DNA of 16,676 nt from Oscillospiraceae bacterium (GCA_015064195.1 SVSO01000043.1:1-16676), one strand, 5' to 3'; numbered from the stretch's first letter, positions 7,675 through 15,246 are shown. Made by a program: numbers and translations. The notes: generated from the letters alone by a model not told the origin.

Positions 7675-8703
7675 TCAGCGTGCACCTCTCACGGGAACGG
7701 GTGCAGCACGGAGAATCTCATCGATGACCGAATCGCAGGTGATCTGATGGAGCTTTGCCTCCTGGGTCAGCACCAGACGGTGAGCGACAGCGGCGCGGAA
7801 AATGTCCGAAACATCCTCCGGGACCACATAATTCCGGCTGTGCATGAAAGCGTATGCCTGACAGAGACGCTTGAGGGACAGGGATGCGCGGGGACTTGCA
7901 CCCAGTGCGACCGCATTGTGGGAACGGGTCGCCACAACGAGGGTGACGAGATAGCGGTAAAGCTCCGGATCGATGCGAACATCGGAGACGAGAGCACGCA
8001 GGAAGCAGATGAGGGACAGGCTGATGGCGGGCTTCACGTGCTTCAGCGGATCGCGGTCGCGGCGGTTTTCCACGATGCGGATCTCTTCTTCAAGGGTGGG
8101 ATAGCCCATGGACAGCTTGAGGCTGAAGCGGTCGAGCTGCGCCTCGGGAAGCGGATATGTACCCACAAAGCCGGAGGGGTTCTGGGTCGCAATGACCATA
8201 AACGGCTCGGGAATGTCGTAGGTCTTGCCGTCCACGGTAACGCGGCCTTCCTCCATGGCTTCGAGGAGGGCGGACTGGGTCTTCGGCGATGCGCGGTTGA
8301 TCTCATCGGCCAGCAGGACGTTTGTCATGACAAGGCCGGGGGTGAATTCAAACTGCTCGCTGCTGCGGTTGTAAATATTAAAGCCGGTGATATCGGAGGC
8401 GGTGATGTCGGGCGTGAACTGCGCGCGGCGGAAATCGAGGCCTGCCGCTTTTGCAAGAACAGCGGCGAGAGTGGTCTTGCCAACGCCGGGCACGTCCTCA
8501 ATGAGCACATGACCGCCGGCAATAAGCGCGGTGATAAGCAGGATAATTTCGCGGTGCTTGCCGACGATGACGGACTCGATGGCATTTGTCAGTCGTCCGA
8601 TGGCGGCATAGGCTTTTTCGGCATCCACATCATTGAAGGTCACACCGTTGAAGTCGCGGGGGAGCGTGCGTGCGGTATCATTGGGCTGGGAATTTCTATC
8701 CAT
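7675..8703 (-). CDS. MoxR-family AAA+ ATPase
   Basis: A cytoplasmic AAA+ ATPase of 342 residues, typical for MoxR. The Walker A stretch is EDVPGVGKTTLA (Lys76), Walker B is LLADEINRASPKTQSALLEAMEE (131 onward, Asp134/Glu135), and a sensor-type ATQNP motif follows. The C-terminal part is the lid domain (PRASLSLKRLCQAYAF). MoxR proteins are chaperone-like ATPases that act on partner proteins carrying DUF58 or VWA domains, here encoded immediately downstream. AAAGGA (8716-8711) lies 7 nt before the ATG. It is the first gene of a three-gene operon with its own promoter (8750-8779). Confidence 0.96.
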   Translation of the reverse strand: MDRNSQPNDTARTLPRDFNGVTFNDVDAEKAYAAIGRLTNAIESVIVGKHREIILLITALIAGGHVLIEDVPGVGKTTLAAVLAKAAGLDFRRAQFTPDITASDITGFNIYNRSSEQFEFTPGLVMTNVLLADEINRASPKTQSALLEAMEEGRVTVDGKTYDIPEPFMVIATQNPSGFVGTYPLPEAQLDRFSLKLSMGYPTLEEEIRIVENRRDRDPLKHVKPAISLSLICFLRALVSDVRIDPELYRYLVTLVVATRSHNAVALGASPRASLSLKRLCQAYAFMHSRNYVVPEDVSDIFRAAVAHRLVLTQEAKLHQITCDSVIDEILRAAPVPVRGAR

Positions 8704-8749
8704 GGCGGCATCCTTTCAGTTGCGACAAATATAAAATCTGATCAGAATA

Positions 8750-8779
8750 ATTATATCATATTTTCACATATCAGTGCAA
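8750..8779 (-). promoter_or_regulatory. Promoter of MoxR-DUF58-transglutaminase operon
   Basis: Minus-strand TTGCAC (8779-8774), an 18-nt spacer and TATAAT (8755-8750). The predicted start is near 8743, giving a 5' UTR of about 40 nt. It is divergent from the rpiR promoter across a 243-bp AT-rich gap (8704-8946) that holds no convincing ORF. Confidence 0.78.
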
Positions 8780-8834
8780 CACTATTAATAATAATTTTAC
8801 GAAAATATTAGCTAAACGAAATAATTTGACTGTT

Positions 8835-8925
8835 GTGAAATTTACTCAGTATAACCAATCGGAAAATGAGCAAAACCTATTGACAAGGAGCCGATGGCGT
8901 GATAAAATATATAGTAGTGAAATTT
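8835..8925. repeat. Pair of GTGAAATTT direct repeats in the divergent promoter region
   Basis: GTGAAATTT occurs at 8835-8843, upstream of the rpiR -35 box, and again at 8917-8925, near the predicted transcription start. The copies are 82 bp apart, close to eight helical turns. They are candidate operator sites for the adjacent RpiR regulator, but the region is AT-rich and the motif is short. Confidence 0.3.
8880..8908 (+). promoter_or_regulatory. Promoter of rpiR-glp-like operon
   Basis: TTGACA (8880-8885), a 17-nt spacer and TAAAAT (8903-8908). The start would be near 8915, giving a 5' UTR of roughly 30 nt with AAAGGA as ribosome binding site. Confidence 0.88.
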
Positions 8926-8946
8926 TTGGATAAAGGATGATCGATT

Positions 8947-9825
8947 ATGGCTGAAAACGATACCATTGACCTGATACGCAAACGGCTCTCATCCATGCCC
9001 GCGGTGGGCAAACGAATCGGCTCATTTATACTGGCTGATCCCCAGAAGGTCACGGAAATGACGCTCCGCAATCTGGCAAATGAGCTTGACGTGGCGGAGG
9101 GAAGCATCATCAATTTTACCACGCGGCTGGGCTTTGACGGCTATACGGCACTCAAGCTGGCCATCGCGCGCAGTCTTGCACAGGGGGAAGCACTGCTCTA
9201 TGAAAGCGTTGCTCCCGGTGACAGCGCAAAGGATGTCATGCGAAAAATGCGGGATAATGCGGCGGATGCTCTGCGCGCGACCTGCGAATCGGTGACGGAC
9301 GAGGAGCTGATGCGGGCTGTGGAGATGCTCACCGGCGCAAAAAAACGCATCGAAGTGTACGGCATCGGAAGCTCGGCGATGATTGCCGACGATGCGGCCT
9401 TCCGCTTCATCAAGCTGGGACTTCCGGCAGTGGTGGTTAAGGACAGCTACATCGGCTCGGTGTCCGCATTGATGATGGATTCCGACTGTCTCGCCATGGC
9501 GGTCTCCTATACCGGCCGCACCCACGATATCATCAAAACCATGTCCATCGCCAAGGGAAAGGGCGCGAAGACCATGTGCATCACCTGCTATGCGGACAGT
9601 CCGCTGGCCCAGATGTGCGATCTTGCGCTGATTGCCGTTTCCGGTGAGGCGGTGGTCAACAAGCTGGCCACGGTTTCCCGCATCGCGCAGATGCTTCTGG
9701 TGGATACGCTGTGCGAATACATTGCGTCGCGTAAAGCGGATGCCAAGCGTCAGCAGAGCGAGATCATCGACGCATGGGGCGAATACTGGGTCGCGGACAA
9801 AACCAATAACGACGAAACAAAATGA
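8947..9825 (+). CDS. RpiR/MurR-family transcriptional regulator
   Basis: A 292-residue regulator. Residues 1 to about 77 are the RpiR helix-turn-helix (VTEMTLRNLANELDVAEGSI, then FTTRLGFDGYTALKLAIARS). Residues about 125-260 are a SIS sugar-phosphate-binding domain (VYGIGSSAMIADDAAFRF and MAVSYTGRTHDIIKTM). Such proteins sense phosphorylated sugars or related metabolites and usually control an adjacent catabolic operon. AAAGGA lies about 10 nt before the ATG. It is the first gene of the plus-strand operon, only 15 nt from the dehydrogenase start, so regulator and enzymes probably share one transcript and the regulator probably controls itself. The ligand is unknown; glycerol 3-phosphate or dihydroxyacetone phosphate would fit the neighbours. 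Confidence 0.93.
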   Translation: MAENDTIDLIRKRLSSMPAVGKRIGSFILADPQKVTEMTLRNLANELDVAEGSIINFTTRLGFDGYTALKLAIARSLAQGEALLYESVAPGDSAKDVMRKMRDNAADALRATCESVTDEELMRAVEMLTGAKKRIEVYGIGSSAMIADDAAFRFIKLGLPAVVVKDSYIGSVSALMMDSDCLAMAVSYTGRTHDIIKTMSIAKGKGAKTMCITCYADSPLAQMCDLALIAVSGEAVVNKLATVSRIAQMLLVDTLCEYIASRKADAKRQQSEIIDAWGEYWVADKTNNDETK

Positions 9826-9840
9826 TTCTTGGAGGATTTC

Positions 9841-11298
9841 ATGGATAAGCTTTATGACATTGTAATCATCGGCGCCGGCGTGACCGGTGCCATGCTGGCT
9901 CACAAGCTGGCAAAGTATCAGCTGGATGTGGCGGTGGTCGAGGCCGGCTGTGACGTGGCAAGCGGTGCATCACGCGCCAACTCTGCCATCGTTCACGCCG
10001 GCTTTGACGCTGCCTGCGGAACGCTCAAGGCAAAGCTGAATGTGAGAGGCTGTGCAGAACTGCCGGAGCTGGCCCATCAGCTGGACGTGCCTTATAAGAA
10101 CAACACCTCCCTTGTCGTGGCATACGGCGAGGAGGATGAAAAGATGCTGGAAGTGCTTCTTGAGCGCGGCCGTACCAACGGCGTGCCGGATCTTGCGATC
10201 ATCGACAGCAAGCGTCTGCATGAGCTTGAGCCGAATCTGTCCCCCGATGCAACGGCGGCACTCTATGCGCCCTCTGCCGGTATCATCTGCCCCTACGATC
10301 TGACTATGGCGGCGGCGGAAAATGCCTGCATCAACGGTTGTGAATTTTTCTTTGATTACGCGGTTGACCGTATCGAAATTGCCGACGACGGCATCATCAG
10401 CGTATGCGCAGGCGACAGAACCGTCCGCGCTCGCTATGCGGCAAACTGCGCCGGCGTGCATTCCGACGAGATCGCCCGCATGGTCGATCCGGAGTTCCCC
10501 GTAAACTGCATTCCGCGCCGCGGCGAATATATGGTGCTGGATAAAGCGGAGGGCAAGACCGTATCCGCCACGATCTTCATGGTGCCCAGCAAGGCAGGCA
10601 AGGGCATCCTTGTGTCCCCCACCGTTGACGGCAACCTGCTGGTCGGCCCGAATGCTCATGTGGTGGACGAAAAGGATGACACCGACACCACTGCTCCCGG
10701 TCTTGATGAGATCTCGGCAGGCGCTAAGCGGCTGGTGCCCGGTGTGAATCTGCGCGCGGTCATCACTTCCTTCTCCGGCGTCAGACCCACTCCCACCACC
10801 GACGATTTCCACATCGAGCCTTCGGCTAAGGCGGGCAATTTCTTAAATCTTGTGGGCATCGAATCCCCCGGCCTCGCATCTTCTCCGGCAGTGGCAGCCT
10901 ATGCCATCGAGCAGCTTGAAAAGATGGGCGTTGTGCTGGAAAAGCGGGCGGATTACAATCCCTACCGCACGGAGAACGGCCACATGAGAAAGCCCTTCCG
11001 TGAGCTGTCCGACGAGGAGAAATCCGAGCTGTGCAAGGCTGAACCGGCATACGGCAAGATCATCTGCCGCTGTGAGACCATCACCGAGGGCGACATTCTG
11101 GCGGCGATCCACCGTCCGCTGGGCGCAAAGTCCATCGACATGGTGAAAATGCGCACGAGAGCCGGCATGGGACGCTGTCAGGGCGGCTTCTGCTCCCCGA
11201 GAGTTGCGGAGATCTTAGCCACGGAGCTTGGCGTTCCGCTGGATTCCATCACAAAGCGCGGCGGCGACAGCGAACTGCTCACCGGCAAGACGAAATAA
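9841..11298 (+). CDS. GlpA-like FAD-dependent dehydrogenase with C-terminal [2Fe-2S] domain
   Basis: A flavoprotein of the D-amino-acid-oxidase/GlpD superfamily, 485 residues from the ATG at 9841. The N-terminal dinucleotide motif is IVIIGAGVTGAMLAHKLAKY, and ESPGLASSPAVAAYA is the typical C-terminal FAD contact region. A BFD-like iron-sulphur domain ends the protein, with Cys409, Cys411, Cys446 and Cys451 (CRC...RCQGGFC). This architecture matches anaerobic glycerol-3-phosphate dehydrogenase GlpA-type proteins, which oxidise glycerol 3-phosphate to dihydroxyacetone phosphate. An L-2-hydroxyglutarate-type oxidase is an alternative. An in-frame TTG at 9829 is disfavoured because GGAGG (9831-9835) sits 5 nt from the ATG. 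The gene is followed by its usual partners, a disulphide-type flavoprotein and DUF1667. Confidence 0.9.
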   Translation: MDKLYDIVIIGAGVTGAMLAHKLAKYQLDVAVVEAGCDVASGASRANSAIVHAGFDAACGTLKAKLNVRGCAELPELAHQLDVPYKNNTSLVVAYGEEDEKMLEVLLERGRTNGVPDLAIIDSKRLHELEPNLSPDATAALYAPSAGIICPYDLTMAAAENACINGCEFFFDYAVDRIEIADDGIISVCAGDRTVRARYAANCAGVHSDEIARMVDPEFPVNCIPRRGEYMVLDKAEGKTVSATIFMVPSKAGKGILVSPTVDGNLLVGPNAHVVDEKDDTDTTAPGLDEISAGAKRLVPGVNLRAVITSFSGVRPTPTTDDFHIEPSAKAGNFLNLVGIESPGLASSPAVAAYAIEQLEKMGVVLEKRADYNPYRTENGHMRKPFRELSDEEKSELCKAEPAYGKIICRCETITEGDILAAIHRPLGAKSIDMVKMRTRAGMGRCQGGFCSPRVAEILATELGVPLDSITKRGGDSELLTGKTK

Positions 11299-11310
11299 GG
11301 AGAAACGACC

Positions 11311-12612
11311 ATGGATTTTAATATGACAAAAAAGCTTGTAATTGTCGGCGGCGGCCCTGCGGGACTGGCGGCGGCCCTGGAAGCCAACCGGAACGGCATT
11401 GCCGCTGATGATATTCTTATCATCGAGCGCGACCGTGAGCTTGGCGGTATCCTCAATCAGTGCATTCACGCAGGCTTCGGTCTGCATATGTTCGGCGAGG
11501 AGCTGACCGGCCCGGAGTATTCCGGCAGATTTATTGAGGAAGTCAAGGCGGCGGGCATCGGATATGTGACGAACAGCATGGTGCTGTCCATCTCCGACGA
11601 CCGCACGGTAACATTTGTTTCGCCGGAGATGGGCTTTGTCCGCATGAAGGCGGGCGCAGTGGTCATCTGCACCGGCTGTCGTGAGCGTACCCGCGGTGCG
11701 CTGAACATACCCGGCTCCCGTCCGGCAGGCATCTATTCCGCCGGAACTGCACAGCGTTATGTCAACATCGAAGGCTTTATGCCCGGCAAAAAGGTGGTCA
11801 TCCTCGGCTCGGGCGACATCGGTCTCATCATGGCACGCCGCATGACACTGGAGGGCGCAAAGGTTCTCCGGGTGTGCGAGCTGATGCCCTATTCGGGCGG
11901 TCTGGCGCGCAACATCGCACAGTGCCTCGACGATTTTGACATCCCGCTCTACCTCTCCCACACCGTCACGGAGATCCGCGGCAAGGAGCGTGTGGAGGGC
12001 GTAGTCATCAGCAAGGTGGATGAGAATCGCCGTCCCATTCCCGGCACGGAAGAATACGTGGAGTGCGATACGCTCCTGCTGTCTGTAGGTCTGATCCCCG
12101 AAAATGAGCTGGCAAAATCCGCCGGCATCGAGCTTGACCGCGTGACCGGCGGCGCGGTGGTCAATCAGTTTAACGAAACCTCTGTCCCCGGCATTTTTGC
12201 CTGCGGCAATGCCCTGCACGTTCACGATCTCGTAGACTTCGTGACCCGTGAGGCGTACACGGCCGGAAGATCGGCGGCGGCATTTGTCACCGATGGGGGC
12301 TTTGATAAGACGGAAGGGGAGATCGCCTGCCGTGCCACCGGCGGCGTGCGGTATGTGGTGCCCCACAAGCTGGCGCGCACGGAAAATGCGGGCGAGCTGA
12401 AGTTCTTCTTCCGGGTGGATAATATTTACAAGAACGTGAAGCTGGAGATCCGATGCGGCGACGCGGTGCTGAAATCCGCAGGCAAACGCTCCGTTGCACC
12501 CGGCGAAATGGAATCGCTGACGCTGAGTGCCGAGGAAGCGGCAAAGCTGTATGCATCCGATGCCGCTGAAATTGAAATCACCATGATCAAAAAGGAGGCC
12601 GCGGCAAAATGA
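11311..12612 (+). CDS. Pyridine nucleotide-disulphide-type FAD oxidoreductase (GlpB-like role)
   Basis: A 433-residue flavoprotein with two nucleotide-binding motifs: FAD site IVGGGPAGLAAA (GGGPAG 13-18) and NAD(P)-like site ILGSGDIG (GSGDIG 166-171). Between them lie NQCIHAGFG (Cys51) and ICTGCRERTRG (Cys120, Cys123), and the late FAD motif VPGIFACGNALHVHD follows. Such proteins occur with GlpA-like dehydrogenases and DUF1667 in Clostridia and Thermotoga. The inferred role is to move electrons between the dehydrogenase and NAD(P) or another carrier. AAGGAG lies 8 nt before the ATG. The 3' end overlaps the DUF1667 start by 4 bp. Which substrate couples to which carrier is not shown by the sequence. 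Confidence 0.9.
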   Translation: MDFNMTKKLVIVGGGPAGLAAALEANRNGIAADDILIIERDRELGGILNQCIHAGFGLHMFGEELTGPEYSGRFIEEVKAAGIGYVTNSMVLSISDDRTVTFVSPEMGFVRMKAGAVVICTGCRERTRGALNIPGSRPAGIYSAGTAQRYVNIEGFMPGKKVVILGSGDIGLIMARRMTLEGAKVLRVCELMPYSGGLARNIAQCLDDFDIPLYLSHTVTEIRGKERVEGVVISKVDENRRPIPGTEEYVECDTLLLSVGLIPENELAKSAGIELDRVTGGAVVNQFNETSVPGIFACGNALHVHDLVDFVTREAYTAGRSAAAFVTDGGFDKTEGEIACRATGGVRYVVPHKLARTENAGELKFFFRVDNIYKNVKLEIRCGDAVLKSAGKRSVAPGEMESLTLSAEEAAKLYASDAAEIEITMIKKEAAAK

Positions 12613-12983
12613 GCGAGCTTATCAAAAAGAATCTTACCTGCATCGTCTGCCCCGTCGGATGCCGGCTGGAGGTCACAATGGATGAAGCAGGCGCGATCCG
12701 GGAGATCACCGGCAACACCTGCAAGCGCGGCTACGATTATGCCATGACCGAATTCACCGATCCCCGCCGTACGCTCACCACTACAGTGAAGCTCACCGGC
12801 TCGGACAGCGACAAATTCCTGCCGGTTCGTACCAGCGCGCCCATTCCGAAGCCGAAGCTCATGGAAGCCATGGCGCTGGTGAATACGCTGACAGCATCCG
12901 CACCGGTGAAGGCAGGCGACATCATCTGCGCGGATTTCATCGAGGCGGGCATCCATCTGATCGCCTGCAAGAATATTGACTGA
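12609..12983 (+). CDS. DUF1667 four-cysteine protein
   Basis: A soluble protein of 124 residues, the usual size of DUF1667. It opens with LTCIVCPVGCRLEV; Cys11, Cys14 and Cys18 plus Cys38 (NTCKRGYDYA) resemble the iron-sulphur cluster site of molybdopterin oxidoreductases and could bind a [4Fe-4S] cluster or zinc. It is translationally coupled to the flavoprotein upstream by ATGA. Always next to GlpA-like dehydrogenases in the examples I know, it probably acts as the electron-transfer or assembly subunit of the complex, taking the place of the larger GlpC. Its biochemical function is not established. Confidence 0.9.
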   Translation: MSELIKKNLTCIVCPVGCRLEVTMDEAGAIREITGNTCKRGYDYAMTEFTDPRRTLTTTVKLTGSDSDKFLPVRTSAPIPKPKLMEAMALVNTLTASAPVKAGDIICADFIEAGIHLIACKNID

Positions 12984-12989
12984 GGTGGG

Positions 12990-14012
12990 ATGAAAATGGA
13001 TATTGCAAAGCTCCCGCGCGGGATTTTCAGCGGCAATATTCCGCAGTGCGGGCACGTGCAGGGCATTGCCACAGACGGCGAATTTATGTACTTTTCCTTT
13101 ACGACCAAGCTCATCAAGACCGACCTTGCGGGAAATCTTGTGGGATCGGTGACAGGGCTGACCGGTCATCTGGGCTGTATCGCCTATTCGGACACCGATC
13201 GGTGCATCTACGGTTCGCTGGAGTACAAAAATGACAGCATCGGCATGGGCATTCTAAAAGGGCTTGGACGGCAGGATTCCAATCCGGATGCCTTTTACAT
13301 TGCGCGCTTCGAGACGGAGCGCATCTGTGAGACCGGCATGGATGCCATGACACACGGGATCATGACCATGGTGAAGCTGGCAGATGCGGTGGAGGATTAC
13401 ACCTGCACCACCGGCGCCAATCCCCATCGGTACGGCTGCAGCGGCATCGACGGCATCACCATCATGCCGGATTATAACGGTGCACGGACGATCTTCGTGG
13501 CATACGGCATCTACGGCGACGTGAAGCGGGATGACAACGACAATCAGGTGCTGCTCCGCTTCGATTTTGACCGGATAAACGGCAAATTCGCGCCTATCCG
13601 TCCCGATGACAAGGGCGACGGCATCCGCGCGGAGGAGAAGCTGTTCGTCTATACGGGCAATACATCCTACGGCATCCAGAATCTGGAGTACGATCCGTAC
13701 ACCGGCTGTCTGCTTGCGGCGGTATATCGCGGACAAAAGCCGCAGTTTCCCAACCGCGCCATGTATTTCATCGACCCGGCAAAAACGGTGACACTGCCGG
13801 ACGGCAGAACCGGCTTCGGACTTGCGGAGCGCGGACTGCCCCATCCCTCCGGCATCTGGGGAAGTGATTTCTCCCTCGGTTCAACCGGCCTGATCGCGCT
13901 CGGCGGCGGATATTATTATTTCTCCCAAAACGGCACGACGGAAAATCGGGAACAGTTCTCCCGCGTCAGCCTGTATCGGCTGGAAGGCACCGGCGATTTT
14001 GTGAAGGCATAA
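12990..14012 (+). CDS. Uncharacterised cytoplasmic protein, possibly a beta-propeller
   Basis: A 340-residue protein I do not recognise as a named enzyme. It has no signal peptide or membrane span. Recurring beta-strand patterns with aromatic ends suggest a propeller-like fold: GIATDGEFMYFSFTTK (25-40), GCIAYSDTDRCIYGSLEY (62-79), TIFVAYGIYGD (about 168), NLEYDPYTGCLLAAVYRG (about 230) and GGGYYYFSQNG (about 305). It starts 6 nt after DUF1667 behind GAGGTGGG. Met3 at 12996 is equally plausible, since it has better spacing from that site. As the last gene of the RpiR-GlpA-like operon, it probably serves the same pathway, perhaps as a hydrolase, lactonase or binding protein; this is inference only. 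Confidence 0.85.
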   Translation: MKMDIAKLPRGIFSGNIPQCGHVQGIATDGEFMYFSFTTKLIKTDLAGNLVGSVTGLTGHLGCIAYSDTDRCIYGSLEYKNDSIGMGILKGLGRQDSNPDAFYIARFETERICETGMDAMTHGIMTMVKLADAVEDYTCTTGANPHRYGCSGIDGITIMPDYNGARTIFVAYGIYGDVKRDDNDNQVLLRFDFDRINGKFAPIRPDDKGDGIRAEEKLFVYTGNTSYGIQNLEYDPYTGCLLAAVYRGQKPQFPNRAMYFIDPAKTVTLPDGRTGFGLAERGLPHPSGIWGSDFSLGSTGLIALGGGYYYFSQNGTTENREQFSRVSLYRLEGTGDFVKA

Positions 14013-14059
14013 AATAGAGACGGTTATTGCCAATGCATTCACCGCCGTCAAAAGCAGAA

Positions 14060-14099
14060 AAAGACCACACGCAAGGGTTTGCTCCCTGGTGTGGTCTTT
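14060..14099. terminator. Bidirectional terminator between convergent operons
   Basis: AAAGACCACAC (14060-14070) pairs with GTGTGGTCTTT (14089-14099), with an inner GGG/CCC pairing. The plus-strand tail is short (CTTTG); the minus-strand tail is TTTTTCTGCTTTT. It lies between the ends of the plus-strand propeller-like gene and the minus-strand fucosidase and can serve both. The rest of 14013-14187 shows no gene. Confidence 0.85.
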
Positions 14100-14187
14100 C
14101 TTTGCTGTGCCTCCCGGAAAAACCGGTGACAACCTTCTTTATGTGAATTCTGAATGCAGCTGATCTTTCAGCCGGCTTTTGCTATGA

Positions 14188-15183
14188 TTACCGTTCCGCT
14201 TCGCCGACTGCGCGGAGAATGTCCACTGCAGGTGCGGGAAGCCGTCCCAGCCAGTCCGGGCCGATGTTGAGAAGATAGTTGACGCCCTGCGAATTGAGGC
14301 GCTTTTTCGTCTCGATGACCGTGGCCGGATCTTTCCATTCCGTATCGAAATATTTGAAGCCCCACGTTTTGTTGAGGGTGGCCGGGCATTCGATGAGTCC
14401 GGTGCGCGCGCCCACCGCTTTGGCCGCATCTGTACCAACGTTGACATCGAAATTCACCTGATTGTCACCGCAGGAGCGATAATCGCCCACGCCGTTGCCG
14501 ATGCGGGAATTGACCAGCGCATCCGGCTGATATTTTTTGATCATATCGTACAGCTCCATGCTCTGCGCTTCGGTGATCACATGGGGCGTATCGCACCAGA
14601 TCAGGCAGAGATCGCCGTATTTTGTCAGGATCTCCTTCATCTGCGTCTTGATCTTGCCCTCAAAGCATTTCGAGAAATCCTTGGCGTCGTTGTCCGGATA
14701 ATCCCAGTCGTTGGTCCAGCTCATGCCGCAGTTGGAGTGACCACTCCGATAGCCGCCGCCGTTGGGATCGTGCCAGTCCAGCTCCTGCGAATAGTACAGC
14801 CCCAGCTTCAGCCCATGCTTGTAGCAGGCCTCCGCCAGCTCTGCGATGAGGTCGCGGCCGAAGGGAGATGCCTTGGTGATGCTCCAGCCGTCCCATTCGG
14901 TATCAAACAGCGTAAAGCCGTCGTGGTGCTTGGATGTCACCACCATATACTCCATGCCCGCCGATTTTGCCGCCAGAACCCACTCCTCCGCATCAAAGCA
15001 GATGGGATTGAACGCCTTTGCCAGCTGTTCGTACTCTGCATTGGGAATGCGGAAATAGGACTGCGCCCATTCGCCGATGTAGCCCATCCGCTGACCCTTC
15101 CATTCGCCTGCGATGAGCGCATACAGGCCGAAATGGATCATCATGCCGAATTTCGCTGTCGGAAACCATTCTTTATTTGTCAT
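14188..15183 (-). CDS. Alpha-L-fucosidase, GH29, short form
   Basis: Hydrolyses alpha-linked L-fucose from oligosaccharides. The GH29 barrel is clear: WFPTAKFGMMIHFGLYALIAGEW at the N-terminus, TSKHHDGFTLFDT (HHDGF 86-90), GLYYSQELDWHDP, and LCLIWCDTP, whose Asp198 sits where the catalytic nucleophile lies in the usual LWFDG motif. From the ATG at 15183 the protein is 331 residues, much shorter than typical GH29 enzymes, and ends soon after the barrel (YLLNIGPDWLGRLPAPAVDIL). The C-terminal beta-sandwich is absent. There is no signal peptide, so it acts in the cytoplasm. The reading frame stays open to 15246, but TAAGGA lies about 10 nt before the ATG at 15183 and the promoter (15218-15246) overlaps the extension, excluding a longer start. 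Confidence 0.92.
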   Translation of the reverse strand: MTNKEWFPTAKFGMMIHFGLYALIAGEWKGQRMGYIGEWAQSYFRIPNAEYEQLAKAFNPICFDAEEWVLAAKSAGMEYMVVTSKHHDGFTLFDTEWDGWSITKASPFGRDLIAELAEACYKHGLKLGLYYSQELDWHDPNGGGYRSGHSNCGMSWTNDWDYPDNDAKDFSKCFEGKIKTQMKEILTKYGDLCLIWCDTPHVITEAQSMELYDMIKKYQPDALVNSRIGNGVGDYRSCGDNQVNFDVNVGTDAAKAVGARTGLIECPATLNKTWGFKYFDTEWKDPATVIETKKRLNSQGVNYLLNIGPDWLGRLPAPAVDILRAVGEAER

Positions 15184-15212
15184 TTGATTCACATCCTTAT
15201 AAAAATTTATTG

Positions 15213-15227
15213 ATAGTATTATACTAT
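15213..15227. promoter_or_regulatory. Perfect palindrome over the fucosidase -10 box (candidate operator)
   Basis: ATAGTATTATACTAT is a perfect 7-1-7 inverted repeat centred at 15220. It covers the -10 box (15218-15223), so a bound dimer would block RNA polymerase. No regulator gene is adjacent. In AT-rich DNA part of the symmetry could be chance. Confidence 0.45.
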
Positions 15228-15246
15228 ATGCGGTTGCCCTTGTCAA
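15218..15246 (-). promoter_or_regulatory. Promoter of fucosidase gene
   Basis: Minus-strand TTGACA (15246-15241), a 17-nt spacer and TATAAT (15223-15218), a perfect consensus. The predicted start is near 15211, giving a 5' UTR of about 28 nt. Confidence 0.92.

Noticed and set aside
7747..8811. Plus-strand open frame of 354 codons
   Set aside because: Antisense shadow of the MoxR ATPase running into its promoter region.
11215..12366. Minus-strand open frame of 383 codons, and a similar one at 9970-10812
   Set aside because: Antisense to the two flavoproteins, without a ribosome binding site or recognisable motif.
15184..15246. N-terminal extension of the fucosidase to 15246
   Set aside because: The extension overlaps a perfect promoter and has no ribosome binding site; homology starts at the ATG at 15183.
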